A stretch of DNA of 64,000 bases from Caldilineaceae bacterium SB0664_bin_27 (GCA_009838625.1 VXRG01000004.1:1-64000), one strand, 5' to 3'. Counted from the stretch's first letter, positions 16,732 through 26,035 are shown. The notes: generated by a model not told the origin, from the sequence alone. Numbers and translations: made by a program.

Positions 16732-18636
16732 TTGAAAGCCATCCGCATTTTCATCAACTGCATTATGGCGCTTGCAGTTCTGTCGGCGCTTGGAACTGCC
16801 TCCCGCAGCGCGCGGGCGCAGGAACGGGAAAGCGGCGGCACAGTGATCGTGGACGGCCTGAACGGGCCCCAGGGTGTGCTGGCCATCGATGACGGCAGCG
16901 TCTGGGTCATTGACGTCGGACTGGGCGGAGAACAGGAAGTAGAGGTGGGCGGCCTTGATCCCAATACGAATGAATTCATCAAGGCAACCTATGGGAACAC
17001 GGCGCGGGTCGTACGTGTAACGCCTGGCGGCCAGCCCCAGCTCGTGGCGACCCTGCCTTCGATTTTTCTGGGCAGTGATATTGTCGGAGGAGCCCGACTG
17101 GCGCTCCTGAATAATGAGATGTACGCGACAGCCGGCGTCTGGCAGGGTGTAGCCAGTGAAGAAGCGCTGCCGGACACGGCCGCAGTATTGCGTGTATTGC
17201 AGGGCTCCGTGTTGGAAGTCGTTCCGTTGTGGAAGTTGGAGAAGGAACTCAACCCGGACGGTTATGTTCTGGAGTCTCATCCTTACGGGCTGACCGCAGG
17301 ACCGGACGGTCTTCTGTACGTGGCGGAGGCGGGAGCCAACACGCTTGTGCAAGTAGACGTGGTCAGCCAAACTGCCAAAGTGATTGCCGTATTTTATGGC
17401 ATTCCCGGTCCGCTGCCGAATCCCTATCGGGGGGGAGCCCTGGAGTCGGACCCAGTGCCGACGGGCGTCACTTTTGGGGCGGACGGGCGAATTTACGTTT
17501 CGCTGCTTCCTGGATTCCCCTTCCTGCCCGGATCGGCGAAAGTCGTCGTGGTCGACCCGGTTGCGGGAGACGTTGAGGACTATGCCACCGATCTGACGAT
17601 GTTGACGGATTTGCGCACTGCCCCGGACGGCGAGCTGTATGCCGTACGCTTCGGCATCTTCACCGACGAAGGCCCGATTCCGAACAGCGGGGCGGTGATC
17701 CGCGTGGGCGAAGGGGAAACATCACAGGATGTCATTACCGGGCTGCCCTTTCCGACGTCAGTTGACTTTGACATCAACGGAAACGCGTATGTGACGATCA
17801 ACGGCGCCAGCGTAGGGGAACCTGGACGCGGTAAAGTGATCCGATTTGAAGGGGTGGCTGTGCCAGGGGCGCCTTCGACCCGCTTTGTGGAGAGCGCGAC
17901 GGTAAGCCAACACGAGCCCGAGTTCGTCACCGGTTGCGACAGCCTGCCAGGCCACGACGCGGTGAAAGGGGCGCTGGAGAGAATTGTGGCAGGCGGCAAT
18001 AACAGCGGCCTGGGAAATCATATGTGGGCAACTGTAGTTGACCGCGACGGAGTGGTTTGCGCAATTGCCTTCTCGGGGGCAAACAGAGGCTCTCAGTGGC
18101 CGGGGGGCCGCCTGCTCTCCGTGCAAAAAGCCAGTGCGGCCAATGCCTTCAGTCTGACGCGGCTTGCCCTTTCCACGAGCAATCTCTATTCGGCTACGCA
18201 ACCGGAAGGGAACCTGTACGGCTTGCACGGCAGCATTCCCCTGGACACTGCGACTGCCTACGCGGGACCTGCGAGCGACTATGGTCAAACAGGTGACCCG
18301 TTGGTGGGGGAGAGGCCGGGCGGGTGGAGCCGCTCCGGGGGCGGGCTTCCACTTTACAACGCGGGCGGCAGCCTGGTGGGGGCAATCGGTATCAGCGGCG
18401 ACACGCCTTGCGCCGACCACATTGTCGCATGGAAAGTGCGAGATGTCCTGCAGTTGGATTACATCCCGGCAGGTGTGAGCGCAAGTGCCGACGACAACAT
18501 CATTTTCGATCTGCAGCCGGATGGAAAGAGTCTCAGCGGATTTGGGCACCCGCGTTGCGGCTTTGACGAAGAGCGGTTGACAGAGACGCTGCCCGCTGAT
18601 TTCCCGATTGGGTCGACGGAGGAGGCTGGGCAGTAG
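16732..18636 (+). CDS. Secreted ScyD/ScyE-like propeller protein fused to a GlcG/HbpS-type domain
   Basis: A 634-residue exported protein. I choose the TTG at 16732: GGAGAAG lies just upstream, and the product then begins with a clean signal peptide (IFINCIMALAVLSALGTASRS). Residues about 40-385 match the ScyD/ScyE-type propeller (GLNGPQGVLAIDDGSVWVID; HPYGLTAGPDGLLYVAEAG). Residues about 410-600 resemble the GlcG/HbpS heme-binding family (MWATVVDRDGVVCAIAFSG; LSVQKASAANAFS; YNAGGSLVGAIGISGD). This pairing is unusual. It follows a cytochrome gene by about 110 bp, so a heme or redox role outside the membrane is possible but unproven. Confidence 0.8.
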   Translation: MKAIRIFINCIMALAVLSALGTASRSARAQERESGGTVIVDGLNGPQGVLAIDDGSVWVIDVGLGGEQEVEVGGLDPNTNEFIKATYGNTARVVRVTPGGQPQLVATLPSIFLGSDIVGGARLALLNNEMYATAGVWQGVASEEALPDTAAVLRVLQGSVLEVVPLWKLEKELNPDGYVLESHPYGLTAGPDGLLYVAEAGANTLVQVDVVSQTAKVIAVFYGIPGPLPNPYRGGALESDPVPTGVTFGADGRIYVSLLPGFPFLPGSAKVVVVDPVAGDVEDYATDLTMLTDLRTAPDGELYAVRFGIFTDEGPIPNSGAVIRVGEGETSQDVITGLPFPTSVDFDINGNAYVTINGASVGEPGRGKVIRFEGVAVPGAPSTRFVESATVSQHEPEFVTGCDSLPGHDAVKGALERIVAGGNNSGLGNHMWATVVDRDGVVCAIAFSGANRGSQWPGGRLLSVQKASAANAFSLTRLALSTSNLYSATQPEGNLYGLHGSIPLDTATAYAGPASDYGQTGDPLVGERPGGWSRSGGGLPLYNAGGSLVGAIGISGDTPCADHIVAWKVRDVLQLDYIPAGVSASADDNIIFDLQPDGKSLSGFGHPRCGFDEERLTETLPADFPIGSTEEAGQ

Positions 18637-18733
18637 CGCGCAGAGAAGGTTATGGGGGATTACAAAAGGCGCAACGGCACCGACGAAGTCGGCTCGCGTC
18701 GCACCGTTTCTGTACGCCCTCTTGTTCCTAGCT

Positions 18734-19630
18734 CTATGGCAGGCCGGCGATAAGGTCTTTCAGACTTGCAAATGTTTGGCGTGTGTTGGCAGCCTTGTCC
18801 TGACCGTTGGCCTGCCAGTGCGTTTCAACTGTGTAGGTATCGACCGGCTCGTTTTGCAGCAGGGTGAGATGAGCCTGCCAGTCGGTTCCGCCGTCGCCGA
18901 TGCGCGCCCAAGCGGTCAGGCCAGTGCCCTCGTCGAGCACAACTGCATCCTTGCAGTGAATATCGACAATGTGGCCTTTCACCTGCTGATAGCCGACTGC
19001 CGGGTCTTCGCCGGCGACGAAGGCGTTGGCCGGATCCCAGATAATTCTAAGATTCGGCATCTGCACGGCGTCCAGTACTAGCCGCATGTTGCCACCGGTA
19101 TTGGCGTAAAGAGAGCGGGCATTTTCCAAGGCCAACACCAGTCCTTCATCCTCTAACCGCTGGCAGGCGATTCGGATGCCTTTGGCGATCTTGGCCAGAG
19201 TTTCCTCATCCAGACCGCCGCCGTCCGGGGAGCGGGGCGAAGGGTTGTCGCCGCCTACATCCCGTGTAAAGCCGAACGTGCGAATGTTCGGCGCCTTGAA
19301 TTTATGAGCAATGGTGATGAAGCGCTCCAGGCGTTCCATGTGCTCTTGAAAGCGAGGATGGCTCTCCATCTCGTCCAGGGAGAGATCGGCCAGGGTGAAA
19401 GGCCGGAAGAACATCCCACAGACCAGATGGGTGCGCAGGCCGTTCTCCTCGGTGAGCCGCAGTGCCCGATCCAGCTCCGTGTCGGTTAGCTCGTGGATCG
19501 ACTTGCCCCATAGGTTGTGCAACTCCACGTAGGACATACCCTCCTCGCGGGCGATCGAACAGGCACGCGCAAAGTCCTGATCGATCTCATCGGAAACGAC
19601 CCCGAATTCGTACCGTTTCATAGCGGACAT
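18734..19630 (-). CDS. Sugar phosphate isomerase/epimerase (xylose isomerase-like TIM barrel)
   Basis: A 298-residue protein of the AP-endonuclease-2/xylose isomerase-like family, which holds metal-dependent epimerases and isomerases. It has MSYVELHNLWGKS, LVCGMFFRPF, LALENARSLYANTG (conserved Glu), IIWDPANAFVAGEDP, HIVDIHCKD (His), and a late VETHW. The barrel is complete. It is the last gene of a minus-strand cluster with a sugar ABC importer, an amidohydrolase and a second barrel gene, so it probably acts on the imported carbohydrate or derivative. The start may be Met1 or Met4. Confidence 0.85.
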   Translation of the reverse strand: MSAMKRYEFGVVSDEIDQDFARACSIAREEGMSYVELHNLWGKSIHELTDTELDRALRLTEENGLRTHLVCGMFFRPFTLADLSLDEMESHPRFQEHMERLERFITIAHKFKAPNIRTFGFTRDVGGDNPSPRSPDGGGLDEETLAKIAKGIRIACQRLEDEGLVLALENARSLYANTGGNMRLVLDAVQMPNLRIIWDPANAFVAGEDPAVGYQQVKGHIVDIHCKDAVVLDEGTGLTAWARIGDGGTDWQAHLTLLQNEPVDTYTVETHWQANGQDKAANTRQTFASLKDLIAGLP

Positions 19631-19654
19631 TTCACTTTCTCAGTCGGTGATCTT

Positions 19655-20662
19655 CTATAGATGGTTCGTCAACCCAAAGAGCGTTGCCGCGGTCTTGCCG
19701 CAGATTTGCTCTTTCTCCTCATCTGACAAATGGGGATTGGCCAGCACCTCCGCCACGGGACCGCCGACAGGCCCCATATCGAAAGGATAATCGCTGCCGA
19801 TCAACACATGATCGGCGCCGACCATATCCACCAGATAGCGCAGGGCCAGCGGGTGAAAAGACATGCAGTCGAAGTAGACCTGTCTCAAATAGTGACTGGG
19901 CGGATGCGGAATGGCGGCGGCACATTCCTGGGAGCGCACCTTGTAGCCGTGATCCATACGCCCTACAACATAGGGAAAGACGCCGCCGGCATGAGCAAAG
20001 ATGATTTTCAGATTCGGCCAACGTTCCAGGATGCCGCCGTAAATAACCGATGCAATCGCCAAGCCAGTCTCGGCCACCATGCCCAGCAGATTGTGCAAGT
20101 AGTAGTCCTGCATTCTCTCCTCACCCGCAGGGATATACGGGTGGATGAATGCCGGCGCGTTCAGTTCGGCGATCGTCTCGAAAAGAGGGAAATAATCAGG
20201 ATGATTCAAATTTTTTCCGCCTACATTGGAACCGAGCTGAAAACCATGCAACCCGAGTTCATTGACCGCTCGTTTTGCTTCGGAAACGGACGCGGCAATG
20301 TCCTGCAGGGGAACCGTCGCCAGCCCCAGGAACCGATCGGGATACTCGGCCACCCGTTCAGCGATGCTCTCATTCAGGCGCGATGCCAGCTCCCTGGCCG
20401 CGCCGGCCTCTGCCCAGTAAGAAAGCGTTGGGGGCGCGGAAGAGATGGCCGCCATTGAGATTTGCGCGCTGTCCATATCAGCCAGCATCTGCTCGGCCGC
20501 ATAGAAATCCGGCGTCAGCGGGTGATCGAAGTTGCCCGGACAGACCAGATGTTCCTGGCCGTCAGCTCGCTGTTCAATTTTGGATTGGAGCGTATTCGGA
20601 CCACGGGCCGCGTCCAAAAAAGCTTCAGGAAAAAAGTGGCAATGGACATCAAGGGAGAACAT
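19655..20662 (-). CDS. Amidohydrolase family protein, ACMSD-like
   Basis: A 335-residue metal-dependent hydrolase or decarboxylase of the amidohydrolase-2 type, related to aminocarboxymuconate-semialdehyde decarboxylase. The metal set is visible: HCHFFPEAF (HxH), FIHPYIPAG, IIFAHAGGVFPY and LIGSDYPFDMGP (late Asp). It is transcribed between two xylose isomerase-like genes downstream of a sugar importer. Family members act as decarboxylases, lactonases or hydratases of small acids; the specific reaction cannot be read from sequence. Confidence 0.87.
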   Translation of the reverse strand: MFSLDVHCHFFPEAFLDAARGPNTLQSKIEQRADGQEHLVCPGNFDHPLTPDFYAAEQMLADMDSAQISMAAISSAPPTLSYWAEAGAARELASRLNESIAERVAEYPDRFLGLATVPLQDIAASVSEAKRAVNELGLHGFQLGSNVGGKNLNHPDYFPLFETIAELNAPAFIHPYIPAGEERMQDYYLHNLLGMVAETGLAIASVIYGGILERWPNLKIIFAHAGGVFPYVVGRMDHGYKVRSQECAAAIPHPPSHYLRQVYFDCMSFHPLALRYLVDMVGADHVLIGSDYPFDMGPVGGPVAEVLANPHLSDEEKEQICGKTAATLFGLTNHL

Positions 20663-20699
20663 TTTTCAGATCTCAGGGAAAAACTGTTGACCATGAAAT

Positions 20700-20724
20700 G
20701 TGAAGTGCGCTTGCAGCACTTCAC
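20700..20724. other. Intercistronic hairpin
   Basis: GTGAAGTGC and GCACTTCAC form a perfect 9-bp stem with a 7-nt loop. It overlaps the stop of the upstream barrel gene and lies before the amidohydrolase start. No U-tract follows on the minus strand, so it may act in mRNA stability or as an attenuator rather than a strong terminator. Confidence 0.5.
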
Positions 20725-21572
20725 GTTGCGTGCACTTTTTTGCGCTTGAGGAAAGACAGGCTCTCTTTCGCCAGCGCGTCAGGGCTTTCGGCCAGTGGAC
20801 GCCAAATGCATGTCGCTCCCGCCAACTCCGGAATGACCGCGTTGAAGGACTCCACCACCAGCCAGCCACTGTATCGGACATCAGCCAGCGCCTGAAATGT
20901 CCCGGTCCAATCCACCTGTCCGCTACCGACTGCGCCGCGATCGTTTTCGCTGCAATGGAAATGTTTGATATGCATTCCGGCCCGGCGGATGGCGTCCGGC
21001 GTAGACTTTTCCTCAATGTGCATGTGGAACGTATCCAGCAATAAGCCCACCGACGGCTGATCCACCGCATTCATCAGGCGCACGCCATCCTGAACTGTAT
21101 TGAGCATGAACGTCTCGAAGCGGTTCAGCGGCTCGAGCGCAAGCGTCACGCCCTCGGCCGAGGCAACGGCGCCGACCTCCTGTAGAGATCGGACACAGTT
21201 GTCAAATTCCTGACCGGTAAATCCCCGTCCCCGCAGTTCACCGACAGGCACGGCCATCGGTCCGCACAGGAGATCCGCGCCCAGGGCAGACGCGGCGCGC
21301 ACTACCTTCTGCAGCCACGCCACCCCTTGCGTCCGGCGCTCGTCATCAATAAGACTGAGTCCTGGGGCCATCGCTGTGGACGCGGTGCAGGCCAGACCAC
21401 TGTTCACGCAAGCCTGGCGGATAGCGGTCAAGTCAAGGGTTGCTGGATCGAAGATGGGAAGTTCAACGCCGTTGTAACCCATTTCACTGATGGTCGGGAA
21501 AAGGGCCATCTCGTCGGCGTCGATCCTGCCGCTCCACACCATCAGATGAACACCGAGCTGGCGGCCGTTCAT
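20721..21572 (-). CDS. Sugar phosphate isomerase/epimerase, hydroxypyruvate isomerase-like
   Basis: A 283-residue xylose isomerase-like barrel. It shows GYNGVELPIFDP, VTLALEPLNRFE (conserved Glu), VGLLLDTFHMHIEE (Asp and His), IKHFHCSENDRG and WLVVESFN (late Glu), the usual metal and catalytic positions of this family. It follows the MalG-type permease by 9 bp and is probably cotranscribed with it. D-tagatose/psicose 3-epimerase or hydroxypyruvate isomerase-type activities are known in the family; which applies is unknown. Confidence 0.86.
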   Translation of the reverse strand: MNGRQLGVHLMVWSGRIDADEMALFPTISEMGYNGVELPIFDPATLDLTAIRQACVNSGLACTASTAMAPGLSLIDDERRTQGVAWLQKVVRAASALGADLLCGPMAVPVGELRGRGFTGQEFDNCVRSLQEVGAVASAEGVTLALEPLNRFETFMLNTVQDGVRLMNAVDQPSVGLLLDTFHMHIEEKSTPDAIRRAGMHIKHFHCSENDRGAVGSGQVDWTGTFQALADVRYSGWLVVESFNAVIPELAGATCIWRPLAESPDALAKESLSFLKRKKVHAT

Positions 21573-21581
21573 GAGACGTCC

Positions 21582-22427
21582 TTATCCTTTCAGCCCGGTA
21601 AGGACGATCCCTTCGACGAAGGCCCGCTGCGCGAGAAAATAGACAATGATGACCGGCAGCACCATCAGAGTGGCCAGCACCATCACGTAATGGGTCCAAT
21701 CGAGGCCGCTCTCGAAGTGTTGGAGCGCGTTCAGTCCCAGGGCCAGGGTAAACATATCTCGCTTATGCAGATAGATGAGTGGCGCCAGAAAGTCGTTCCA
21801 ATTGTAGAGCAGTGACAACACGAGAACGACTGTCAGCGCAGGCCGGGCCAGAGGAAGAATGATCTGGGCAAATATACGAGGACGACTGGCCCCGTCAATA
21901 CGGGCCGCGTCTTCCAATTCCAAGGGAATTGTGCGGAAAAACTGGCGCAACAGAAAGATCGTAATCGGGCCGCCAAACCAGTCCGGCACAATCAGGGGTA
22001 GATAAGTCCCGATCCAGCCCAGGCGTGTGAACAGAATGTAGACGGGTATCATCGTCACGACGTACGGCAGCATCACAGTCGAGAGGATCAACCCAAACAT
22101 TATGTCTCGCCCTTTGAAACGCAGCCGGGCAAAGCTGTAGGCAGCCATGGAGGAGCTGATTATAACGCCCACCGTAGAAAAGAGCGTGACAATCATGGTA
22201 TTAGCTGTATAGCGCACGACCGCCACAACCTCGAACACTTCCCGGTAGTTTGACCAGCGGACCGGATCGGGTATCCACTTGGGCGGAAAAACATAGATCT
22301 CATGGGGGGCTTTCAATGAAGAAGAAAGTAGCCAAAAGAACGGAATCAGCATAAATGCGCTGCCACCGGCCAGCATCAGATGAATCAGAAAACGACTGGC
22401 AGTGTGCCTGATACGGTAAGCGGTCAC
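21582..22427 (-). CDS. Carbohydrate ABC transporter permease, MalG-type
   Basis: A 281-residue inner-membrane permease with six predicted membrane segments. The EAA loop that contacts the ATPase is clear (EDAARIDGASRPRIFAQIILPL), and the protein ends GIVLTGLKG, typical of MalG-like subunits. Its start overlaps the end of the MalF-type gene by 4 nt. No ATP-binding subunit is encoded nearby, as is common for importers that share one housekeeping ATPase (MsiK/UgpC type); this is inference. Confidence 0.94.
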   Translation of the reverse strand: MTAYRIRHTASRFLIHLMLAGGSAFMLIPFFWLLSSSLKAPHEIYVFPPKWIPDPVRWSNYREVFEVVAVVRYTANTMIVTLFSTVGVIISSSMAAYSFARLRFKGRDIMFGLILSTVMLPYVVTMIPVYILFTRLGWIGTYLPLIVPDWFGGPITIFLLRQFFRTIPLELEDAARIDGASRPRIFAQIILPLARPALTVVLVLSLLYNWNDFLAPLIYLHKRDMFTLALGLNALQHFESGLDWTHYVMVLATLMVLPVIIVYFLAQRAFVEGIVLTGLKG

Positions 22428-23398
22428 GAGCCGCCCCCTTCTGTTTCGTAATAGACCCAGCGCCGCTGACTGTAGAAGAGAATAATCGTCAGCAGCATTA
22501 CCACGAGGAAGAGAATCCAGGCCATTGCTGATGCGTAGCCGTTGCGAAAGTAGCCGAAGGCGTTGCGAAACATGTACAGAACATAAAAGAGCGCGGCGTT
22601 GTCCGGTCCGGCAGAGGAGGCAGAAGGATTCGACACAAACAGGACATAGGCCACCCCGAAGACCTGAAAGCTATTGATGACCGTCACAATCAACTGGTAG
22701 AAGATAATCGAAGAGGTGAGTGGCAACGTCACGTGGCGGAACCTGGCCCAGAGGTTGGCCCCATCCACTTCAGCGGCTTCGTAGAACGTGCGGGGCACAC
22801 TGGTAATCGAAGCCAGAAAAATGAGCACAGAGTTGCCCAGCCCCCACAGACCGATAAAGACAATGGATGGCACGATCCAGTCCGGGTCGGTCAGCCAACG
22901 GGGGGCGGGCAGGCCCAGCACCTTGAGTGGATAGTTGATCGGCCCGAACTCCGGATTCAAGCCCCAACGCCAGATGGTGGCGCTGGCGACTACCGGCACC
23001 ACTGACGGCAGATACCAGAGAGTGCGATAGGATGTGATCCCCCGCACATTGCGGCTCATCAGCAGAGCAATAGTGTAGGCACATGTGAGGGACAGAGGCA
23101 CAAAAAGAGACACATACCACAAGGTCACCTCAATGGATCGCAGCCACAGAGCATCAGTGACCAGCTTGGTGTAGTTGGCGAATCCGATCCACTTGGGGGC
23201 GGTGATGATTTCGTACTTCGTGAAGCTCAGATAGAGGCTGGCGAACACCGGGCCGAGGCGGAAAAACAGCAGCCCCAACACAGCTGGAACGATAAAGAGC
23301 CAGCCAAAAAAAGTCTCCTCGAAGCTGAGACGATGGAAAAAGCGCAGACCTCGATCGGTCTGCGCAGCGGGTGTAGATTGAGCAGGTGAAGATTGCAT
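22424..23398 (-). CDS. Sugar ABC transporter permease, MalF-type
   Basis: A 324-residue inner-membrane permease. After a polar N-terminus it has the expected membrane segments (GWLFIVPAVLGLLFFRLGPV) and an EAA loop (EAAEVDGANLWARFRHVTLPL). Its ATG directly follows the TAA of the binding-protein gene, and its end overlaps the MalG-type gene. It forms the heterodimeric pore of a sugar importer with that gene. The substrate is unknown. Confidence 0.94.
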   Translation of the reverse strand: MQSSPAQSTPAAQTDRGLRFFHRLSFEETFFGWLFIVPAVLGLLFFRLGPVFASLYLSFTKYEIITAPKWIGFANYTKLVTDALWLRSIEVTLWYVSLFVPLSLTCAYTIALLMSRNVRGITSYRTLWYLPSVVPVVASATIWRWGLNPEFGPINYPLKVLGLPAPRWLTDPDWIVPSIVFIGLWGLGNSVLIFLASITSVPRTFYEAAEVDGANLWARFRHVTLPLTSSIIFYQLIVTVINSFQVFGVAYVLFVSNPSASSAGPDNAALFYVLYMFRNAFGYFRNGYASAMAWILFLVVMLLTIILFYSQRRWVYYETEGGGS

Positions 23399-24769
23399 TT
23401 AGGTGATTTCACCAGTTTGCAGGATATGTTCCGAGCCCTGGCGCACCTCAGTGGCGACATCTTCCCAGCGAATATCACCGATCCAAAGTTGGTCCAGATA
23501 CGGTCCCCAGTAATCCAGCATCGTCTGATACCAGCCACCGTAGTAAGAGCCGATGGTGTCTCCGGGCCAGCGGAACGTTGCCTTATCCTCGAACGCGTCA
23601 TAGAAGGCCTGGCGGTACTTCATTTCCGGCGGTGACTCATTGGTCAGGAACTGTTCGCGCAGATCTTTACGGGTCGGCTGCTGCATACCCAGATCGACAA
23701 GAATCTGCTGCCCTGGGTTGCTGAGGCAGGCCCAGGAGATGAAATCGTAGGATTCCTGGGGATAGTCAGTCTGGGAGAAAACGCATAGGGGCGAGTAGTG
23801 GCCGTAGGAAGTCTTTGTTTTGTTATACGGTACCGGGAATGTGCCCCAGTTGACACCGGCCTGATTGATGCGGCCCAATGACCAGACGCCGATGTGCTGC
23901 ATGGCAACGTTGCCGGCCTGCAAGCTGGTCTCGCCAGCGGCTTCGTATGCCGGCGATGGATTCACAAAGTGCTTCAAACCCAAATCCGCCAACCAGTTCA
24001 TCGCCTCAATGAACTCATCCGAGTCCATGGGCATCGTGCCGTCGTCAGCGATAATCTCCGCGTCATTGCCCCAAATGTAGGTCGGCCGACCGTGACCAAA
24101 GCCAGCCCTGAGGCCGTACTGACGCACACGGGCCGGATCGAAATCAGAATCGCTGGCTGAATTGTCGTCCAGGTCGAATGTGAGAACCTTGGCGAGTTCG
24201 ACGATTTCGTCCCATGTCATCCATGCGTCCGGCTCTGGATGTGGAACGCCAACCTCATCGAACAAGTCGATATTGAACGCCATGAGCATCGCGCCGCTAT
24301 CCCAGGGGATGCCCCAGCGGGCGCCGTCGTAGGTTTGAGCGATCCAGACGTTTTCGACATAGTCATCTTCACTAAAGTCAGGATCCGCCTCAAAGTACGG
24401 CTCAAGATTGGTCGTCACACCCTTGCGTGTGAGGGGGCCGGTGGTGCGGTTGGCGTCAAACCACATGTCCGGTCCAGTGCCGGCGGAAATCATGATCAGC
24501 AGGGCTTCCTGATGGGAGGCGCCTGCCACCGCGTTAATCTCGAACTCGATGTTGGGGTTGGCCTCCCTATACAGAGACATCTGCTGGTCCATGACGTTCT
24601 CGATGAACTGACCGCCCCGGTTAAAGAAGTTCAGGGTAATTGGTTCGGCGGATGCGCCCATATCGCCGCCGGCCGGCATCGGCGCCGCGCACGCGGCTAA
24701 CGCACCGACTGCCGTGCTGCCCGCGGCCAACTGCAAAAAGCTTCTTCGACTCATTTCTGTTCGCTGCAC
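23399..24769 (-). CDS. Extracellular solute-binding lipoprotein of a sugar ABC importer
   Basis: A 456-residue family 1 binding protein that delivers substrate to the two downstream permeases. The N-terminus has a Tat-like SRRSFLQ and a lipobox (ALAAC), so it is probably exported folded and lipid-anchored. The body has typical family segments (VGVPHPEPDAWMTWDEIVEL; QHIGVWSLGRI). The GTG at 24769 is supported by AGGAGG 6 nt upstream; an internal Met at residue 6 is the alternative. It is the first gene of a six-gene run ending at 18734, with a strong promoter about 300 bp upstream. Confidence 0.93.
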   Translation of the reverse strand: MQRTEMSRRSFLQLAAGSTAVGALAACAAPMPAGGDMGASAEPITLNFFNRGGQFIENVMDQQMSLYREANPNIEFEINAVAGASHQEALLIMISAGTGPDMWFDANRTTGPLTRKGVTTNLEPYFEADPDFSEDDYVENVWIAQTYDGARWGIPWDSGAMLMAFNIDLFDEVGVPHPEPDAWMTWDEIVELAKVLTFDLDDNSASDSDFDPARVRQYGLRAGFGHGRPTYIWGNDAEIIADDGTMPMDSDEFIEAMNWLADLGLKHFVNPSPAYEAAGETSLQAGNVAMQHIGVWSLGRINQAGVNWGTFPVPYNKTKTSYGHYSPLCVFSQTDYPQESYDFISWACLSNPGQQILVDLGMQQPTRKDLREQFLTNESPPEMKYRQAFYDAFEDKATFRWPGDTIGSYYGGWYQTMLDYWGPYLDQLWIGDIRWEDVATEVRQGSEHILQTGEIT

Positions 24770-25065
24770 AGTTTTCCTCCTGGAAATTTGATGGACTGAA
24801 CGTTTAAGGTAGAACCGCGTTCACTTCGTTGGAAAGATGAACACGAAGGAGTTGGTCTTGGAGAATATTGCCGCCATGCTATCCTGAACCACAGGGATCG
24901 ACAGCGAACTGATAGCTCAAGTTTCGCAGACGAGGCGTCAATACGCACTGGGGCCAGCTGACACAAGCCAACGACGGCGAAACTTCAATCGGAAAATGCT
25001 ATAACAGGCGGAGCGAATCGGGAGATACTACCAGGTTGCTGGAATCGTATTCAACACAGAACCGG

Positions 25066-25094
25066 ATTATAGCAGGCCGGCCGATTCGTGCCAA
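25066..25094 (-). promoter_or_regulatory. Strong sigma70-like promoter of the sugar importer operon
   Basis: On the minus strand TTGGCA and a perfect TATAAT are separated by 17 nt. The predicted transcript would have a leader of about 290 nt before the GTG at 24769. A second possible -10 (TTATAG) lies nearer the gene around 25000. Confidence 0.6.
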
Positions 25095-25237
25095 AATTTA
25101 TTGGTCGGTACGGGAGCATCCCACCCAGATTGCTGGGGAGACATGGTTGACCAGCAGTGGCTTCAGTCGGCCGATTGGCTGGCTCTAGAGGACGGACAAT
25201 AAGTTGGGATGCACCTGTTGGGATTGGAGGCCAAGGG

Positions 25238-25267
25238 GGATGCAGTCCAAAATGGGGGCGAGATTCA
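25238..25267 (+). repeat. Dispersed intergenic element, partial copy
   Basis: This segment includes GATGCAGTCC followed by AAAATGGGGGCGAGATTC. It resembles the copies at 67-100 and 10657-10690, which share GGGGCGA preceded by a GATGCA- or TGCAACC-like word. It is more divergent than those two. Confidence 0.4.
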
Positions 25268-25409
25268 GGCTGCCTCTGGGGAGTTTTATCGGGATCCATA
25301 TTATGCTGCTCTGAAGAATCCCAAATCTGTGATGCACCCCGAAATTGTATGAATTTCATATACATCTGCATGCAACCAGGCTTGGGGCGTTCCCTTCTGC
25401 TGAATTCCG

Positions 25410-25444
25410 AAAACCTGTACAAAACATAAACAAAACCTGTACAA
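25410..25444. repeat. 13-bp direct repeat pair with 22-bp period
   Basis: AAAACCTGTACAA occurs at 25410-25422 and again at 25432-25444. The spacing is about two helical turns and each copy contains the palindromic TGTACA, as expected for paired protein-binding sites. No regulator is encoded nearby. Confidence 0.6.
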
Positions 25445-25553
25445 GTCTAACAGATCACCAACCGCGAACAACCGCATTTCCGCGCCGATTTTGCAGCCAA
25501 AATCAGCTCGAAAGCACGCTCCCGCGACACCTTCATTTCTCCCGATTTTTGCA

Positions 25554-25669
25554 TGAAAGTGATGCATCCCTATTGATGCATCACTTTCACACCGTTTTTC
25601 GCCCTATTTCTCTCTGGTCAGGACCCAATATCCAGTAATGCATCACTTTTTGGGAAAATGCATCACTTT
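25554..25669. repeat. Perfect 15-bp hairpin and ATGCATCACTTT word cluster
   Basis: TGAAAGTGATGCATC (25554-25568) and its exact complement (25575-25589) flank a 6-nt loop. The word ATGCATCACTTT recurs at 25638-25649 and 25658-25669, giving four related copies in 116 bp. There is no protein nearby to explain it and no uniform spacing, so it is not a CRISPR. Confidence 0.7.
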
Positions 25670-26035
25670 CGCGGCCCCTTCGCGCCCTCCACCGCACCGC
25701 CGAAAGACCGCCCCTCAGCCATCGAAATGATGAACCGGAGTCCTCCGTGAAGGCCGTACAGAATCAGCCCAAACGGACACTTCAGACGCCACAGTTGTCC
25801 CCTTTCCGCGCATCATCGCCCGCGCCGCAGGCCAATACTTTCATATGAGTGCATACCACATTAGTGACGAACTCTCATATATCCCGACGAACAACATCGC
25901 CGCGGCCAGCCCGCAATCCGATCTCCTGCAGAGGCGCCGGCAGTTCCCGTTCCTCGCTCCTCACGCCTCGCCTTTGTTCACATCCCAGATCTGGACTGCA
26001 CCCGGGCCGGGAGAGCCGCTTTCTCGATTCAGATG

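Noticed and set aside
25051-25422. ORFs in the 24.8-26.1 kb gap
   Set aside because: They cover promoter and repeat words, lack ribosome-binding sites, and read as random composition.
25554-25669. CRISPR-like repeats
   Set aside because: Copies are too short (12-15 bp), irregularly spaced and partly inverted, and no cas genes are present.
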